Shown: positions 16,590 to 25,891 of the stretch, piece by piece
Layout: each line of letters opens with the position of its first letter
How positions within the stretch are numbered: position 1 is the stretch's first letter
Origin: JACJYC01 sp964558465
Lineage (GTDB): Bacteria; Bacteroidota; Bacteroidia; Chitinophagales; Saprospiraceae
Direction of reading: 5' to 3'
DNA: 64,000 nucleotides
Assembly (NCBI GenBank): GCA_964558465.1
Contig: CAZLEF010000011.1
Span: 1-64,000, forward strand
Notes under the pieces: generated by a model
Seen by the model: only the letters and a program-made list of their open reading frames with translations
What the model was told of the DNA's origin: nothing
Databases searched by the model: none
Translations under genes and position numbers: made by a program

Positions 16590-17807
16590 ATGATGTTACC
16601 CCAACTTGCGTGGCGGAATCTTTGGCGCAACCGGAACCGGACGCTGATTACCATGGCTTCGATCTGGTGCGCAGTGTTGATGGCTGTTCTCACCAGAAGT
16701 TTGCAAAAAGGCGTATTTGACCACCTGATCGCCAATGTGGTCAGTTTTTATAATGGTTATATCCAGGTACACGAGGAGGGTTACTGGGCAGACCAAACGC
16801 TGGAAAACAGTTTCATTTTGACGGATTCGCTCCGGCAAGCGGTACTTGCCACTCCCGGCGTAGGCGCCATTACGCCACGGCTGCAGGCTTTTGCGCTCAT
16901 CTCCTCGGGTGAAAAGACAAAAGGGTGCCTGGTGGCAGGCGTGGCGCCGGAAAGTGAGGATCAGGTGACCCGGTTAAAAGAAAAGATCACGGTCGGGGCC
17001 TACCTCACCGACAGTTCCAAAACCGTTCTGATCGGAGAGGGGTTGGCCAAACGGCTGAAATGCGAAGTCAGCGATACCATCATTTTGCTGGGACAAGGTT
17101 ATTACGGTTCTACGGCGGCCGGGAAATACGCCATCGGCGGCTTGCTTCGTTTCGGTTCGCCCGACTTGAACCAGCGGGTCGTGTTTATGCCTTTTGCGTT
17201 GGCCCAGCAATGGCTGGATGCACAGGACAGAGCCACCACAATGGTCGTCTCGCCGGTTCACCCCGAAAATACAGAACAAGTGGCCCAACACTTGCGCGGG
17301 AACCTCTCTGCCAACCTTGAAACCATAACCTGGGAAGAAATGATGCCGGATATTGTGGAGCATATCAAAACCGACACGGCCAGCACGGCCATCATTATCG
17401 GCGTTTTGTATTTGCTCATATCCTTCGGCATTTTTGCAACCCTGTTGATGATGCTGGCGGAACGAAAACGCGAATTTGGAATGCTGATCGCATTGGGAAT
17501 GAAAAAGATGCAACTGGCGGCAGTGGTACTGCTGGAATCGGTATCCATTACCATCATTGGCTGCTTATTTGGCATATTGGTCAGCATGCCTGTTGTGTGG
17601 TGGCTGGCGGAACACCCTATCCGGATAGGTGGCGAAACGGCAACGGTTTATGAAAGATTCGGGTTTGAAGCTGTTTTCCCAGCCTCGTTTTCGACCTCCA
17701 TTTTTTGGGGTCAGGCGCTGGCCGTGCTGGCCATCGGACTTGTTCTTTCATTCTATCCGGTTTTGACCGTGTTCAGGCTTAAGCCCGTGGAAGCTATGCG
17801 GGCCTGA
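16590..17807 (+). CDS. FtsX/LolC-type ABC transporter permease (first of two)
   Basis: A 405-residue inner-membrane permease. It opens with 'LAWRNLWRNRNRTLITMASIWCAVLMAVL' (amphipathic helix and TM1). A ~230-residue periplasmic MacB-like domain follows, then three TMs: 'IIIGVLYLLISFGIFATLLMM', 'VVLLESVSITIIGCLFGILVS' and 'ALAVLAIGLVLSFYP'. It ends in 'VFRLKPVEAMRA', a hallmark of this family. The coupling helix 'MLAERKREFGMLIALGM' is present. It forms an operon with a second permease (36-bp gap) and an ATPase. LolCDE-like lipoprotein release or export of another substrate are both possible. Confidence 0.9.
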   Translation: MMLPQLAWRNLWRNRNRTLITMASIWCAVLMAVLTRSLQKGVFDHLIANVVSFYNGYIQVHEEGYWADQTLENSFILTDSLRQAVLATPGVGAITPRLQAFALISSGEKTKGCLVAGVAPESEDQVTRLKEKITVGAYLTDSSKTVLIGEGLAKRLKCEVSDTIILLGQGYYGSTAAGKYAIGGLLRFGSPDLNQRVVFMPFALAQQWLDAQDRATTMVVSPVHPENTEQVAQHLRGNLSANLETITWEEMMPDIVEHIKTDTASTAIIIGVLYLLISFGIFATLLMMLAERKREFGMLIALGMKKMQLAAVVLLESVSITIIGCLFGILVSMPVVWWLAEHPIRIGGETATVYERFGFEAVFPASFSTSIFWGQALAVLAIGLVLSFYPVLTVFRLKPVEAMRA

Positions 17808-17843
17808 GCGCCCGGATTATGGACATTTATAGTTGACGGTAAC

Positions 17844-19055
17844 ATGTTGTTCTTAATTGCCTGGCGAAATCTTTGGCGCCACCGTACCCGGAGTTTAACC
17901 ATTATCGCCTCGGTCGCATTGGGGATTTGGGCGGGATCGTTTATCGTTTCGTTATACTTCGGCATGGCGGAAGACCGGACACGAATAGCCATCCGGCAGG
18001 AAGTATCGCACTTGCAGGTTCACCACCCAGGGTTTAAAGAAGATCAGGAGCCGGTATACTGTTTTGATACCGACAGCCTCGAAACCATCCTTCGCAACAT
18101 GCCCAATGTGCAAGCCTTTTCAGTTCGCGCAGTCGTACAGGGTATGCTGGCTACTGCATCCGGCAGCAATGGGGTTCAGATCAACGGGGTCGGGCCGGAA
18201 GCGGAGCAACAAACCCGCGACTTCAGCAGCATGGTGAAAACCGGGGCATACCTTGACCCTGCAAAACGCAATCAGGTAATGGTGGGAAAAAAACTGGCCG
18301 ACAAAATGAAGCTGAACATCGGCGCCAAGATTGTACTTACCTTCCAGGACCAATCCCAAAATATTGTCTCCGGGGCATTCCGGATCTGCGGAGTCTTCGA
18401 ATCCGCTAATGCTCCGCTCGATGAACGCAATGTTTATGTGCGTCGCGAAGACCTTTCCGTACTTTTAGACACGCCGGGAAAAGCGCAGGAAGCGGCTATA
18501 TTGTTGCACGACGAGGGTCGCCTCGCAGAAACCCAGTCGGCGCTGGCCCAACATTTTCCGGATTTGCTGGTAGAGAACTGGCAAACGATCTCTCCGGAAA
18601 CCGCGCTGATAACGACTTCCATTGACACCTCCTCCCTGATTATTATGACGATCATTATGCTGGCCCTGGCCTTTGGGATCATCAATACCATGCTCATGGC
18701 CGTTCTGGAACGGACCCGGGAGATCGGGATGCTCATGGCGGTCGGGATGGCCAAACTGAGGGTATTTGGCATGATTGTCCTTGAAACCCTGTTGCTTACC
18801 CTCGCAGGAAGCCCCCTTGGAGTAATCCTGACCTGGATAACCGTCAGCCAATTGAGACGATCCGGGATTGATCTGTCGGCCATTGCCGGCAATTTAATGA
18901 AAGGTTTCGGTTACGGCAGTGTGATTTACCCGGAATTGCCGGTGGAACAGGTGATAAGGATATTGCAGATTGTCATTATTACAGCATTGATCGCCTCCGT
19001 TTTCCCCGCGTGGAAAGCATTGCGGCTTCGTCCGGCGGAAGCGGTCAGACTATAA
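17844..19055 (+). CDS. FtsX/LolE-type ABC transporter permease (second of two)
   Basis: A 403-residue paralogue of the preceding permease with the same four-TM layout: 'LIAWRNLWRHRTRSLTIIASVALGIWAGSFIVSLYF' at the start, periplasmic domain, then 'IIMTIIMLALAFGIINTMLMAVLERTREIGMLMAVGM' and 'IVIITALIASVFPAWKALRLRPAEAVRL' at the end. The two permeases would form a heterodimer. It ends 9 bp before the ATPase start. Confidence 0.9.
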   Translation: MLFLIAWRNLWRHRTRSLTIIASVALGIWAGSFIVSLYFGMAEDRTRIAIRQEVSHLQVHHPGFKEDQEPVYCFDTDSLETILRNMPNVQAFSVRAVVQGMLATASGSNGVQINGVGPEAEQQTRDFSSMVKTGAYLDPAKRNQVMVGKKLADKMKLNIGAKIVLTFQDQSQNIVSGAFRICGVFESANAPLDERNVYVRREDLSVLLDTPGKAQEAAILLHDEGRLAETQSALAQHFPDLLVENWQTISPETALITTSIDTSSLIIMTIIMLALAFGIINTMLMAVLERTREIGMLMAVGMAKLRVFGMIVLETLLLTLAGSPLGVILTWITVSQLRRSGIDLSAIAGNLMKGFGYGSVIYPELPVEQVIRILQIVIITALIASVFPAWKALRLRPAEAVRL

Positions 19056-19064
19056 CAACCCGTC

Positions 19065-19775
19065 ATGGAAAACACGGTGATCGACGTTCACAACGTCTCT
19101 AAAGTTTACAACCCGGACACCATTCCTGTGTACGCGGTGAACAACGTGCACTTGCATCTCGAGCGGGGCGAGTTTACCGCTTTGGTCGGCCCTTCGGGGT
19201 CGGGAAAGACGACCTTACTCAACATTATCGGCGGGCTGGATGCCGCTTCGGACGGTCGGGTGACCATCAACGGTACCAACATTTCCGAAATGTCGTCCAA
19301 TCAGTTAATTAATTTCCGCCTTCATAATATCGGCTTTGTTTTCCAGTCTTACAACCTTATTCCCGTATTATCGGCCAGGGAAAACATTGAGTTCATCATG
19401 CTTCTGCAGGGTGCGCCCAAGGCGGTCCGCGAACGCAGGGTCCGGGAATTAATGACCGCCGTTGGACTTGAAGATAAAATGAATATTCGGCCTGCACAGC
19501 TTTCCGGTGGTCAGCAGCAGCGGGTCGCCGTTGCACGGGCATTGGCCGCCAAACCGCAGTTCATCCTTGCTGATGAACCGACCGCCAACCTCGATTCCAA
19601 AAGCGCTGCCAACCTGCTGGATATCATGGAAAAACTGAACAAGGATGAAAACATCACTTTCCTGTTTTCTACACATGATCAAAGGGTGATCGACCGGGCA
19701 AGAAGGGTGATCACCCTTGTGGACGGAAGGGTAGCATCAGATACGAACCCGGCTGACATTTCAAACCCGCATTGA
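19065..19775 (+). CDS. ABC transporter ATP-binding protein, LolD/MacB type
   Basis: A 236-residue ATPase. Walker A is 'GPSGSGKTT' (about residues 43-51), the Q-loop is near 'IGFVFQSYNLIPVLS', the signature is 'LSGGQQQRVAVARALA', Walker B is 'FILADEPTANLD', and the switch His is in 'FSTHDQRV'. It energises the two upstream permeases. No periplasmic adaptor (MacA-like) gene is nearby, which argues for a LolCDE-like or two-component mechanotransmission system rather than MacAB-TolC. Confidence 0.95.
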   Translation: MENTVIDVHNVSKVYNPDTIPVYAVNNVHLHLERGEFTALVGPSGSGKTTLLNIIGGLDAASDGRVTINGTNISEMSSNQLINFRLHNIGFVFQSYNLIPVLSARENIEFIMLLQGAPKAVRERRVRELMTAVGLEDKMNIRPAQLSGGQQQRVAVARALAAKPQFILADEPTANLDSKSAANLLDIMEKLNKDENITFLFSTHDQRVIDRARRVITLVDGRVASDTNPADISNPH

Positions 19776-19805
19776 CTTTTGTTACTTTGGCTCCGCTCAA
19801 TCCCC

Positions 19806-19859
19806 TGTCTGCAGACCGCAGACTGCAGACTGCAAACTGCAGACTGCGGACTGCCAACT
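19806..19859. repeat. 7-bp tandem repeat (GACTGCA family), about seven units
   Basis: Units run GACTGCA, GACTGCA, AACTGCA, GACTGCG, GACTGCC, AACTTA. They lie between the stops of two convergent genes. Confidence 0.9.
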
Positions 19860-19865
19860 TACAGC

Positions 19866-22325
19866 CTACTCATCCCTCAGGCTATCCACCGGATTGGCCA
19901 ACGCGGCTCTTACCGATTGGAAACTCAGCGTCAAAAAAGCGATCACCATCGCGCCCAGGCCCGCCCCGACCGCAATGGGCGCAAAAGCGGCAACCGACCT
20001 GGGTATATGATAGGCAAACCCCTCCAGCCACCGACCCATAAAATACCACGCCAAAGGCGACGCGATCACCAGAGCCAGAACGACCAACAGGAGAAAATCC
20101 CTGGACAATAGCCCGACAATTCCGGACACAGAGGCGCCCAAAACCTTGCGCACGCCGATCTCTTTGGTCCGGTTTTTTACGGTAAAACTGATCAGCCCAA
20201 AAAGCCCGAAACAGGCCAGGAATATGGCGACGCCTGCAAATATGCTGACGATGCGCCCGAACCGGCTTTCTTCCTGGTAAACGCTGTTCAGGCTTTCGTC
20301 CAGGAACCGGCTTTCGAATACTTTTTCAGGGAAAAATTCTTCCCAGGTTTTTTTGATAAAAGCCAGGGTCTCGGGTATGCGCGTGCCGGAAAGGCGGATC
20401 CCAAAGTTGGTAAAGGCGCCGGGTCGGACTTCAAGCACCAGCGACTCCAGGTCGTAACGCAAGCTCTGGGTATGATAATCTTTGATGACGCCGACGATCT
20501 TGCCTTCCCGCCCACCCTTTGCAATGCGCTGGCCAAGGGCTTGTTCCGGGTTTTCCCAACCCAGAACCTTTACGGCAAATTCATTGATGATGTAGGAGTC
20601 GATATGGTCGGTACCAAAGGAAAGGTCAAAATCCCGGCCGGCCGCCATTTCCAGGTTAAATGTTTCTGCATAGTCGTAATCCACCGAAATACAGGGCAGG
20701 AACAGGTTGTCTTCCTGCTTGAATTTGTCGGTGATGATCGGATGGCGGGCATTGCCCAGGCCGGGCATATTGGACGCCAGGGTGGAGCCCAGGATATCCG
20801 GATTTTGCAGCAGCTTTTCTTCGAAGGCGTTGGTTTTACTCCGCATTTGTGCGTCGCCCGGCGAAAAGACGGAGTTCATATTGCTGCTGTACAGCGGCAC
20901 ATCCAGGATCATGTCCCGGTTGAAACCCAACGGGCGGTTTTGAAGGTAGTTGATCTGCCGCAAAATAACGCCAGTGCCGGTAATGAGCCCCACGGCCACC
21001 ACAAACTGGAGGGTGATCAGGGATTTGCTCAGCCAGGCGCCTTTGCCGGGTTTGCTCAGGGCATTTCCCTGGAAAATGCTGGCCGGCCGGAACCGGCTGG
21101 CAAAAAATGCCGGATAGCTGCCTGCCAGCAAGGCCGCCGCCAGGAAAATGCCGGTGAACAGCGCCAGCGTACCCGGGTTCTGAACAAAGTTGAAAACGAT
21201 GTTTCTTCCAAAAAACAATTCCAGTTGGGGCAACAACAAGCGCACCAAAACCAACGACAGAAAAAAGGCGATTGCGCCCAGCAGCAATGTTTCTCCCAGG
21301 AACTGCCGGATCAACCCCCTGCGTCCCGCCCCCAGCACCTTCCGGATGCCCACTTCTTTGGTCCTGCCCAGATAAACCGCCGTTGACAGGTTAACAAAAT
21401 TGATGCACGCAATCAGCAGGATCAGCAGGCCGATGGCTATGAAAATGCGCATGAAAGCCGGGTTCGCCACCGGAACCGGCTCCCCTTCTGCAGTGGATTT
21501 GAGGTGGATGTCCCGGACCGGGAAAATGGAAAAACTTTGTTTGTCCCGGAAGCGTTCGTCGCCGTGAAGCGCCAAAAACTCCTTGAACCGCGCATTGACG
21601 TTTTCCGCCGAGGCGCCGGGTTTCAGGGTCAGATAGGTATAGGAATGGGAGGCCAGCCGGTTTTCGCGCAATACCTCCTGCAGGCCCGCACGGGCAAACT
21701 CCGGTTCTGCGTCCACCATATTTTCATAACGGGCCAGGAAATCAAAGTCGAAATGACTGTTTTCCGGCAGCGCCCTGATCACGCCTGTGACGGTAAAAGG
21801 CCCGCCGTTGGCCAGCATGATCTCGCGGTCGATGGGGTTTTCATCCCCAAAAAACTGTTGGGCGGTTTCATCTGTCAGCACAATCGAAAAAGGTTGCCGG
21901 AGCGCCTGGTCGCGGCTTCCCCGGAGGAATTCAAAATCAAATACCCTGGTGGCAGTCGAATCCGCAAACAGCACGTTCGGCATTTCGAACGACTGGTTGG
22001 TGGACGGGATCCTGGCGCTGATGCTGCGGGGAAAGAAACGAGCCGTTTCTTCGATCTCCGGGAAAAAGTCCTTCAGCAGCGGGCCAAACGGCGAAGGCAC
22101 ACGGTTGATCTCAAAGGTACTGCCCGAAAAACCCACCCCGTAATGCATCCTGTACAGCCGGTCGAGGTTGGAATGAAAATTGTCGTAGGAATATTCAAAC
22201 CGGACGTAAATGAACATCAGGAAACAAAAAGTAAGCCCCAGGGCAAGTCCCAGTATGTTCACCAGGGAATAGGTACTGTGTTTGATCAGATTCCTGAACG
22301 CGATGAGGAGGAAGTTTTTGAACAT
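19866..22325 (-). CDS. FtsX/MacB-type ABC transporter permease
   Basis: An 819-residue permease with two FtsX units. It starts 'MFKNFLLIAFRNLIKHSTYSLVNILGLALGLTFCFLMF' and, unlike the gene at 5150, has no permease-prefix domain. A long periplasmic domain follows, then 'FIAIGLLILLIACINFVNL', coupling motif 'GIRKVLGA', a second periplasmic domain, and a C-terminal unit with 'GVRKVLGA' and 'ALANPVDSLRDE'. It is monocistronic, without a nearby PadR gene, and convergent with the exporter operon; its ATPase partner is not obvious, though the ATPase at 19065 is close. Substrate unknown. Confidence 0.9.
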   Translation of the reverse strand: MFKNFLLIAFRNLIKHSTYSLVNILGLALGLTFCFLMFIYVRFEYSYDNFHSNLDRLYRMHYGVGFSGSTFEINRVPSPFGPLLKDFFPEIEETARFFPRSISARIPSTNQSFEMPNVLFADSTATRVFDFEFLRGSRDQALRQPFSIVLTDETAQQFFGDENPIDREIMLANGGPFTVTGVIRALPENSHFDFDFLARYENMVDAEPEFARAGLQEVLRENRLASHSYTYLTLKPGASAENVNARFKEFLALHGDERFRDKQSFSIFPVRDIHLKSTAEGEPVPVANPAFMRIFIAIGLLILLIACINFVNLSTAVYLGRTKEVGIRKVLGAGRRGLIRQFLGETLLLGAIAFFLSLVLVRLLLPQLELFFGRNIVFNFVQNPGTLALFTGIFLAAALLAGSYPAFFASRFRPASIFQGNALSKPGKGAWLSKSLITLQFVVAVGLITGTGVILRQINYLQNRPLGFNRDMILDVPLYSSNMNSVFSPGDAQMRSKTNAFEEKLLQNPDILGSTLASNMPGLGNARHPIITDKFKQEDNLFLPCISVDYDYAETFNLEMAAGRDFDLSFGTDHIDSYIINEFAVKVLGWENPEQALGQRIAKGGREGKIVGVIKDYHTQSLRYDLESLVLEVRPGAFTNFGIRLSGTRIPETLAFIKKTWEEFFPEKVFESRFLDESLNSVYQEESRFGRIVSIFAGVAIFLACFGLFGLISFTVKNRTKEIGVRKVLGASVSGIVGLLSRDFLLLVVLALVIASPLAWYFMGRWLEGFAYHIPRSVAAFAPIAVGAGLGAMVIAFLTLSFQSVRAALANPVDSLRDE

Positions 22326-22326
22326 G

Positions 22327-22420
22327 GATGGATGATTAATGGATTGTTTGGATTGTTTGGATTGTTTGGATTGTTTGGATTGGCTCCGCCCGCCGTAGCT
22401 TCAGCGTAGGTGGGTTTGGA
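22327..22420. repeat. TTGGATTGTT tandem units plus 35-bp dispersed repeat
   Basis: Five GGATTGTTT-type units lead into a 35-bp segment (22382-22416, GGCTCCGCC...GTAGGTGGGTT). This segment recurs with one mismatch, same strand, at 48019-48053, where it also follows GATTGGTTC tandem units. Confidence 0.9.
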
Positions 22421-22540
22421 TTGTTTTATCAAAAATCATACCTGTAATCCAAGTCGTTATTTTTCAATCGATTGAGTTCAAATGTTACCCCACCCGGTGT
22501 TCAAAAACGTACAAATCAAGTTCGATTCTGGACAGTGGTT

Positions 22541-22620
22541 ATAGTCGTAAGTCGGTCAGTCGTAAGTCATAAGTCGGTCCAAGGGTGCTTACGACTAATC
22601 GACTTACGACTTACAACTAA
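22541..22620. repeat. Inverted array of GTCGTAAGTC / GACTTACGAC units
   Basis: Several GTCGTAAGTC-type units on the left face GACTTACGAC units on the right, giving a hairpin of roughly 30-bp imperfect arms. It ends just 3' of the minus-strand pseudogene at 22624 and may act as its terminator. Confidence 0.7.
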
Positions 22621-22623
22621 CAT

Positions 22624-23325
22624 TCAAATATCATGCAAAACCTGCACCCTGGCAGTTTGTTGCCGGATGATGCACCCGTCGTCCGAGAACAGGGTGACCT
22701 TCAGCAAAATATCTTCTACTGCATCCACCGGCGGGGCTGAAGGCTGGACTGTTATATTGATGGTTGCCGGAAGCGGTGTAAGCCTGAATGGCTGAACCGG
22801 CGCCGATGTAGCTGTTGAGCCGAGTGTGGCCTGCACCTTAAGGCTGGCGTACAGCACCCCGGTCACGTTAGGACTGCCCGCCGTGACATTAAACGTATGC
22901 ACAATGGGTGGCGGCGCCGATTCGGTAATACTGGCCGGATTCGGCGTTGCCAACTGAACATTAAAGAGCTGGTCGCTGGGCGCAAAAATGAAATCTTCAT
23001 ACAGGTTGTTACCCAGGTCGACATCCCGGAAATTCGAACCGGTCGAATCGATCGTCATGCTCAGTTTGTACAGGCCGCAGGCCAGGGTCAGGTTCAGATT
23101 GGCGGTAAAGATAGCCGAATCTTTCCTCGCGATGGGAGAAGGCCCGGGCAACAGCGCGTCGATGACAATATTTCCACCGGGCAGATATCCGATACTGTTC
23201 GGCAATGCGGCCCGGAAAGCGTATTGTTCCAGGGTAACCCTTGCATTATAACCGGATCCGGCGGGCAGGCCGTTGACGGAAAAGTTGCGGAGGGTTTTGC
23301 TTACAGACTCAGCAGGGTCTTCCTT
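22624..23325 (-). pseudogene. 5'-truncated tandem copy of the neighbouring lipoprotein gene
   Basis: The open frame begins directly after a stop at 23326-23328, with no ATG, signal peptide or promoter; the first usable starts are internal TTG codons. Its product aligns with the protein encoded at 23334-24203 from about that protein's residue 68 onward. Shared blocks include 'YLPGGNIVIDALLPGPSP' versus 'YLPGGITVLDTLIRGPLP', 'CGLYKLSMTIDSTG' versus 'CGLFKLSFEIDSTG', and the C-terminal 'FSDDGCI' versus 'FSEDGCV'. It picks up only 8 bp after the stop of the intact gene. Deletion after tandem duplication is the simplest explanation. Expression by read-through is not excluded, as the remaining frame is unbroken. 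Confidence 0.65.
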
Positions 23326-23333
23326 TTACCGGC

Positions 23334-24203
23334 TCAATGCAGCACCCGCACCACGGTCGATTTCCGGCGTCGCACACATCCGTCTTCAGAGAACAGGGTC
23401 AACTCCAGCCACACATCCTCCACAGCGCCGGCGGGGGCCGCAGCGGGTTGCACGGATACCTGGATGGACGACGGCAACGGCGAAAGTCTGAAGGGCGGGG
23501 CGGGTATGGACAGAGCGGTCGACCCATGCGTACTTTTTGTATGGAGAGCAGCATAATAGACCCCTTTCAACGCAGTATCAATGGGCAGGACGTTCAGCGT
23601 CAAAGCGAACTGGGGCGGCCAGGCGGCATAAATTTTTGTGGTATCCGGGTTGGTTGTTTTCCACTCGAAGCTTGGGTCGGCGGGAACAAATATAAACGTT
23701 TCGGTCAGATTGTTTGCAGGATTGACATCCCGGATATGCCTGCCGGTGGAATCGATCTCAAAACTGAGTTTAAACAGACCACATGGCAAATCGCGGTTAA
23801 ATTTTACGGTAAATGTGGCGGAATTCCCTTTCAGTATGGGCAAAGGTCCGCGGATCAGCGTATCCAAAACGGTTATTCCGCCTGGCAAATAGGTCTGACT
23901 GTCCTTTTGGAAAACGTATTGGTCTACAGTAACCCGGATAATGTACCGGGTCTCCGGAGAAAAATCCTTCGTCAACAGATTCCGGACCGTTTTCCGCACG
24001 GATTGAAGGGAAGAACTGCGCAACACAAACGTTGTATCGGGAAACCCTGATTCCCCGGCGTACAAAGTATCCGCCACTCTTGGCAGAAATACGGGCGACG
24101 CTGCCGCCCAGGTCAGATCTGCCGTGATTGTTTCCGATGTACATCGGAAAAAAAAGAAAATACAGGGTGCAATCCAAAAGAATTTAATGTTAGAGTATTT
24201 CAT
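23334..24203 (-). CDS. Putative surface lipoprotein with CARDB-like region, function unknown
   Basis: A 289-residue exported protein. The N-terminus is a hydrophobic signal (I-A-P-C-I-F-F-F-F-R-C); the final Cys21 could be lipidated, although Arg before Cys is unusual. The middle ('CGLFKLSFEIDSTGRHIRDVNPANNLTETFIFVP') has the 'D-x-N-P-x-N-N' pattern of CARDB-type adhesion modules. The end is a beta-rich domain with one conserved Cys ('FSEDGCVRR'). A truncated duplicate follows at once. No functional clue comes from other neighbours. Confidence 0.65.
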   Translation of the reverse strand: MKYSNIKFFWIAPCIFFFFRCTSETITADLTWAAASPVFLPRVADTLYAGESGFPDTTFVLRSSSLQSVRKTVRNLLTKDFSPETRYIIRVTVDQYVFQKDSQTYLPGGITVLDTLIRGPLPILKGNSATFTVKFNRDLPCGLFKLSFEIDSTGRHIRDVNPANNLTETFIFVPADPSFEWKTTNPDTTKIYAAWPPQFALTLNVLPIDTALKGVYYAALHTKSTHGSTALSIPAPPFRLSPLPSSIQVSVQPAAAPAGAVEDVWLELTLFSEDGCVRRRKSTVVRVLH

Positions 24204-24290
24204 TTTTCCGTGCTTTAAAAGGCATGCGCTAATGTAAATATATCTCTATTTTTCAACCCTCAAACAGGAAAATTAATGAAGGAAACTCGT

Positions 24291-24298
24291 TAAGTTTG
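24291..24298 (+). promoter_or_regulatory. Bacteroidota -7 box (TAAGTTTG)
   Basis: An exact TAnnTTTG match ending 13 bp before the GNAT gene start codon; no clear -33 TTG. Confidence 0.5.
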
Positions 24299-24311
24299 CC
24301 AAAATTCAACC

Positions 24312-25121
24312 ATGGAATTGCCCCTGCTCGAGGAAAAAGACCTGCCGGCTATCCGGAAAATCCAACCGACCGACTGGAATGATATTATCCCGGTTTTCAG
24401 GGCTCACCTGGGCCAGGATTACTTTTACGCGATCAAGGTAATGGAGGGTGACCGGTTGGCCGGGATCGGCGAATTGATCTCCAACCAGCATTCGGCCTGG
24501 TTGGGGAATATTGTGGTGGGCGATGCATTCCAGGGTCGCGGGATTGGCAGTCAGATCACCGGGCAGTTGATGCAAAAAGGCCTGAACCAAGCACAAAACC
24601 TGTTTTTGCTGGCCACACCCGCCGGCGAAAAAATATACCGGAAACTGGGGTTCCGGGAAAACGGGAAATACTTGTTTTTCAAAAAGTTGGATCCGACCCG
24701 TACAAATGATTTTGAGCCGGATCATTCTATCGAACCCTATCACCCGAAATACGCGGACCAAATCCTGCAAATGGACCAAAAAGCCATGGGCGAGAACCGG
24801 CGGCAGGTATTGATGCGTTTCCTGGATAACGCCAGGGTTTTTGTCAAAAGGCCGGGTATCATTGGCGGTTTTTATTTGCCGGACCTTGGAGAAGGATTGA
24901 TCATTGCTGAAAATGCGACGGCGGGATTGGCCCTGTTTCAGTTGCGGGTGCAAAACGGACTGAAAGCGGTCGTTGTTCCCGAACAGAATCGTTGGATGAT
25001 TGACCACCTGGAGCTTCAGGGGTATGAATTTTTCCGGGAGGCTTTCCAGATGTATTTCGGGAAAGAAAAAAATTGGCGGCCGGAAATGGTATACGGCAGG
25101 GTCGGGGGGTATTTGGGGTGA
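24312..25121 (+). CDS. Two-domain GNAT N-acetyltransferase
   Basis: A 269-residue cytosolic protein. The first half is a canonical GNAT domain: 'GIGELISNQHSAWLGNIVVGDAFQGRGIGSQITGQLMQKG' holds the acetyl-CoA motif V-x-x-x-x-Q-G-x-G-I-G (about residues 67-90), and the domain ends in 'IYRKLGFREN'. The second half (about 135-269) is a degenerate GNAT-like domain with 'GGFYLPDLGEGLIIAENATAG', as in other tandem GNAT proteins. The acceptor substrate is unknown. The next genes, on the other strand, belong to a decayed restriction-modification island. Confidence 0.88.
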   Translation: MELPLLEEKDLPAIRKIQPTDWNDIIPVFRAHLGQDYFYAIKVMEGDRLAGIGELISNQHSAWLGNIVVGDAFQGRGIGSQITGQLMQKGLNQAQNLFLLATPAGEKIYRKLGFRENGKYLFFKKLDPTRTNDFEPDHSIEPYHPKYADQILQMDQKAMGENRRQVLMRFLDNARVFVKRPGIIGGFYLPDLGEGLIIAENATAGLALFQLRVQNGLKAVVVPEQNRWMIDHLELQGYEFFREAFQMYFGKEKNWRPEMVYGRVGGYLG

Positions 25122-25138
25122 CTCAGTATGTACATTCC

Positions 25139-25891
25139 TTAAACATTGATACTTAAAATAGAAGAAAGAATATCTTTAAACGATTCATACTCCTTATGTT
25201 TTAAATTGGAAATTTTATCCAGGTTGAAAAAATGGCTTGTGGTGGGCGATTCTTGTTTCAGAATTTCATAATCAATTTCAACCCGGAGAATGGTCATAAA
25301 CTCATAATAGCCTCTTTTCTTTGCCTTTTGATGACTTTTTTCCGCTTCTCCAATTCTATTATGAATATTAGATACATCGGTCCCTCCTTTAATTTCAATT
25401 GAGATCAAACCTCTTTCCTGAGATTTCATCTCTTCAATTATTTGAATATCCGGGTCCGAGGCAAATTCAATTCTTACAATTCTGCCTGAATCGTTTTTTA
25501 AAACAATTGACGATGGAGAAGTTGAAACAATATAAGGCTTTACAATGGATTTAATAAGGTGAAAAGTTTTTTGAGTTGCAATTTTTCCGAATTCATTATT
25601 TTTTGACCCTCTTAATTGGGGGCCAATTGTTAATAATTGAAGATCTGAAATAGTTGAAATAGAAAGTTTATCTAATTCATCCAGCATTATTTCGGAAGAC
25701 TTTATCAGGCTAACGCAAAGTGCTTTAATTTGGGTTACCTTAATTGAAATTTTCCCCTTTTCTTCCAGCGACCTAAACTTTCCAAACGGACCTTTTGAAT
25801 AAAATTCTTTTTGAGAAAATCCTAGTAATAATCTATAGTATCCTAATAAATAAGGATTCGCAGTAATTAAATATGGGACCGGAAAAATCAA
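25139..25891 (-). pseudogene. N-terminally truncated XcyI/Cfr9I-type restriction endonuclease
   Basis: The remaining 250 residues resemble the C-terminal three quarters of the XcyI family (CCCGGG-cutting type II enzymes of ~330 residues). They include 'NPYLLGYYRLLLGFSQKEFY', the PD-(D/E)XK core with Asp148 in 'SDPDIQI' and Glu166/Lys168 in 'SIEIKGG', and 'VSNIHNRIGEAEKSHQKAK'. There is no ATG: the frame opens at a TTG that overlaps the stop of the methyltransferase remnant, two codons after an in-frame TGA. So the N-terminus was lost together with the end of the methyltransferase. The catalytic residues survive, but the protein is presumably inactive since no working cognate methylase remains. 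The segment is AT-rich compared with its neighbours. Confidence 0.75.

Noticed and set aside
20472..22409. Two plus-strand open frames (about 304 and 301 codons) opposite the FtsX permease
   Set aside because: The minus-strand permease has all family motifs over its whole length; the antisense frames read as low-quality sequence.
22624..24203. The two lipoprotein segments as one frameshifted two-domain gene
   Set aside because: The first copy ends at the same C-terminal position as the second, so they are two homologous copies in tandem, not halves of one protein.
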